Source of the DNA: Fibrobacterota bacterium
GTDB taxonomy: Bacteria > Fibrobacterota > OXYB2-FULL-49-7 > JAEUSG01
Assembly: GCA_016788315.1 (NCBI GenBank)
Contig: JAEUSG010000561.1
Coordinates: forward strand, 1-33,827
DNA: 33,827 bases
Reading direction: 5' to 3'
The notes under the pieces were generated by a model, which saw only the letters and a list, made by a program, of their open reading frames with translations, made no database searches and was not told where the DNA came from. Below, one piece after another: positions 33,392 through 33,827 of the stretch. Position numbers and translations under genes: made by a program. The first letter of the stretch is position 1, and each line of letters begins with the position of its first letter.

Positions 33392-33827
33392 ATGAAAAGA
33401 CTTACTTTAATTTTAACCTTGTGGCTTGCAGCTTTGCTTCCTGCCGCTGTGACTTTTGTCTCTTCGCCAAAACTTACAACGGATGGGACAAATAAGCTCT
33501 TTGCAGAGTTTGCCGTAAGTGAATCCACAGATGTTGAGGTCTCGATAATTGATCTCAGGGACTCCGCAATAATTCGCCATCTGGCAGCAGGAAGATTAGG
33601 GGGAAACGCCCCTGCACCTCTGGCAAAGGGAACATTAACGCAAAAGATTGAATGGGATGGTAAGGATGATTTTGGATTTGCTGTTTCTGCACCTGAGCAG
33701 ATGAAAGTACGTGTTAGGGCAGGTATGGGGGTTGCTTTTAAACAATATGCTGGGGTTAACCCATATTTGTCTGCTAATAATGAGGGGATATTTGGTCTCG
33801 TTAAGGGTGCTGGAAATACAATGTACG
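33392..33827 (+). CDS. Partial secreted protein with FlgD-type Ig domain (3' end outside the window)
   Basis: The frame starts at ATG 33392 behind TGGAGG and runs open to the window edge, giving 145 visible residues. A signal peptide (MKRLTLILTLWLAALLPAA) without a lipobox is followed by an Ig-like domain of the FlgD C-terminal type: AEFAVSESTDVEVSIIDL, IRHLAAGRLGG, IEWDGKDDFGFAVSAP, MKVRVRAG. In full flagellar FlgD this domain belongs to the hook cap, but it is also common in other secreted FCB proteins, where a beta-propeller often follows; the last visible residues (GIFGLVKGAGNTMY) would fit a first propeller strand. The sigma-54-type promoter and the divergent activator indicate tight conditional expression. 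Confidence 0.8.
   Translation, partial: MKRLTLILTLWLAALLPAAVTFVSSPKLTTDGTNKLFAEFAVSESTDVEVSIIDLRDSAIIRHLAAGRLGGNAPAPLAKGTLTQKIEWDGKDDFGFAVSAPEQMKVRVRAGMGVAFKQYAGVNPYLSANNEGIFGLVKGAGNTMY

Noticed and set aside
1-33827. CRISPR arrays, tRNA or rRNA genes, insertion sequences
   Set aside because: No regular spacer-repeat arrays, cloverleaf-like segments, rRNA stretches or transposase-like proteins were seen on either strand.

Overview
This window comes from a Gram-negative bacterium. It encodes an LptE-type lipopolysaccharide assembly lipoprotein, several lipoproteins with lipobox cysteines, a beta-barrel-like protein and a diaminopimelate epimerase. The style of the secreted proteins (FlgD-type Ig domain, Fn3, carboxypeptidase-regulatory-like domain) and the AT-leaning composition suggest the FCB group, perhaps Fibrobacterota-like. 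That placement is inference and is not certain. I see no rRNA, tRNA, CRISPR array or transposase, and no gene-free stretch above 300 bases; the longest gap, 33204-33391, is a divergent promoter region.

Layout. (1) 2-5443: a visibly AT-richer block with two tandem paralogous beta-rich secreted proteins (the first cut by the window edge) and a lipoprotein metzincin. (2) 5462-6900: a START-like secreted protein on the minus strand and a two-helix membrane/coiled-coil protein. (3) 6919-10103: gcvH, gcvPA and gcvPB of the glycine cleavage system, with no gcvT in the window. (4) 10168-16847: the classic yceD-rpmF-plsX-fabH-fabD-fabG-acpP-fabF-rnc cluster, tightly packed and partly translationally coupled. 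(5) 16851-19079, minus strand: an acyl-CoA dehydrogenase between two related four-helix membrane proteins, one carrying a rubredoxin-like CPxC...CPxC head. (6) 19188-19787: a 2-Cys peroxiredoxin with its own clear promoter. (7) 19801-23058, minus strand: hemerythrin-like protein, lptE, dapF, glgC. (8) 23191-27646: a PAS histidine kinase, a response regulator whose output domain is a GHKL ATPase, and the ktrB/ktrA potassium transporter. (9) 27669-33827: a sigma-54 activator, a lipoprotein built from the flagellar hook protein FlgE fold, a beta-barrel-like lipoprotein and the start of a secreted protein with a FlgD-type Ig domain.

The most unusual part is region 9. Two near-perfect -24/-12 promoters (TGGCAT-N5-TTGC, GG-N10-GC) occur in the window. 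One lies directly before the FlgE-like lipoprotein and the other before the FlgD-Ig-type gene, on either side of the sigma-54 activator gene. The activator has its own -35/-10 promoter. Between the divergent promoters lies a run of five GTGTCT-like repeats spaced 9-11 bp, which looks like an enhancer. The FlgE-like protein has lost the axial D0 segments at both ends and gained a lipidation signal, so it is probably a surface or periplasmic protein rather than a hook subunit. Together these suggest a small sigma-54 regulon producing an envelope structure from repurposed hook-type domains; this is an inference from sequence only.
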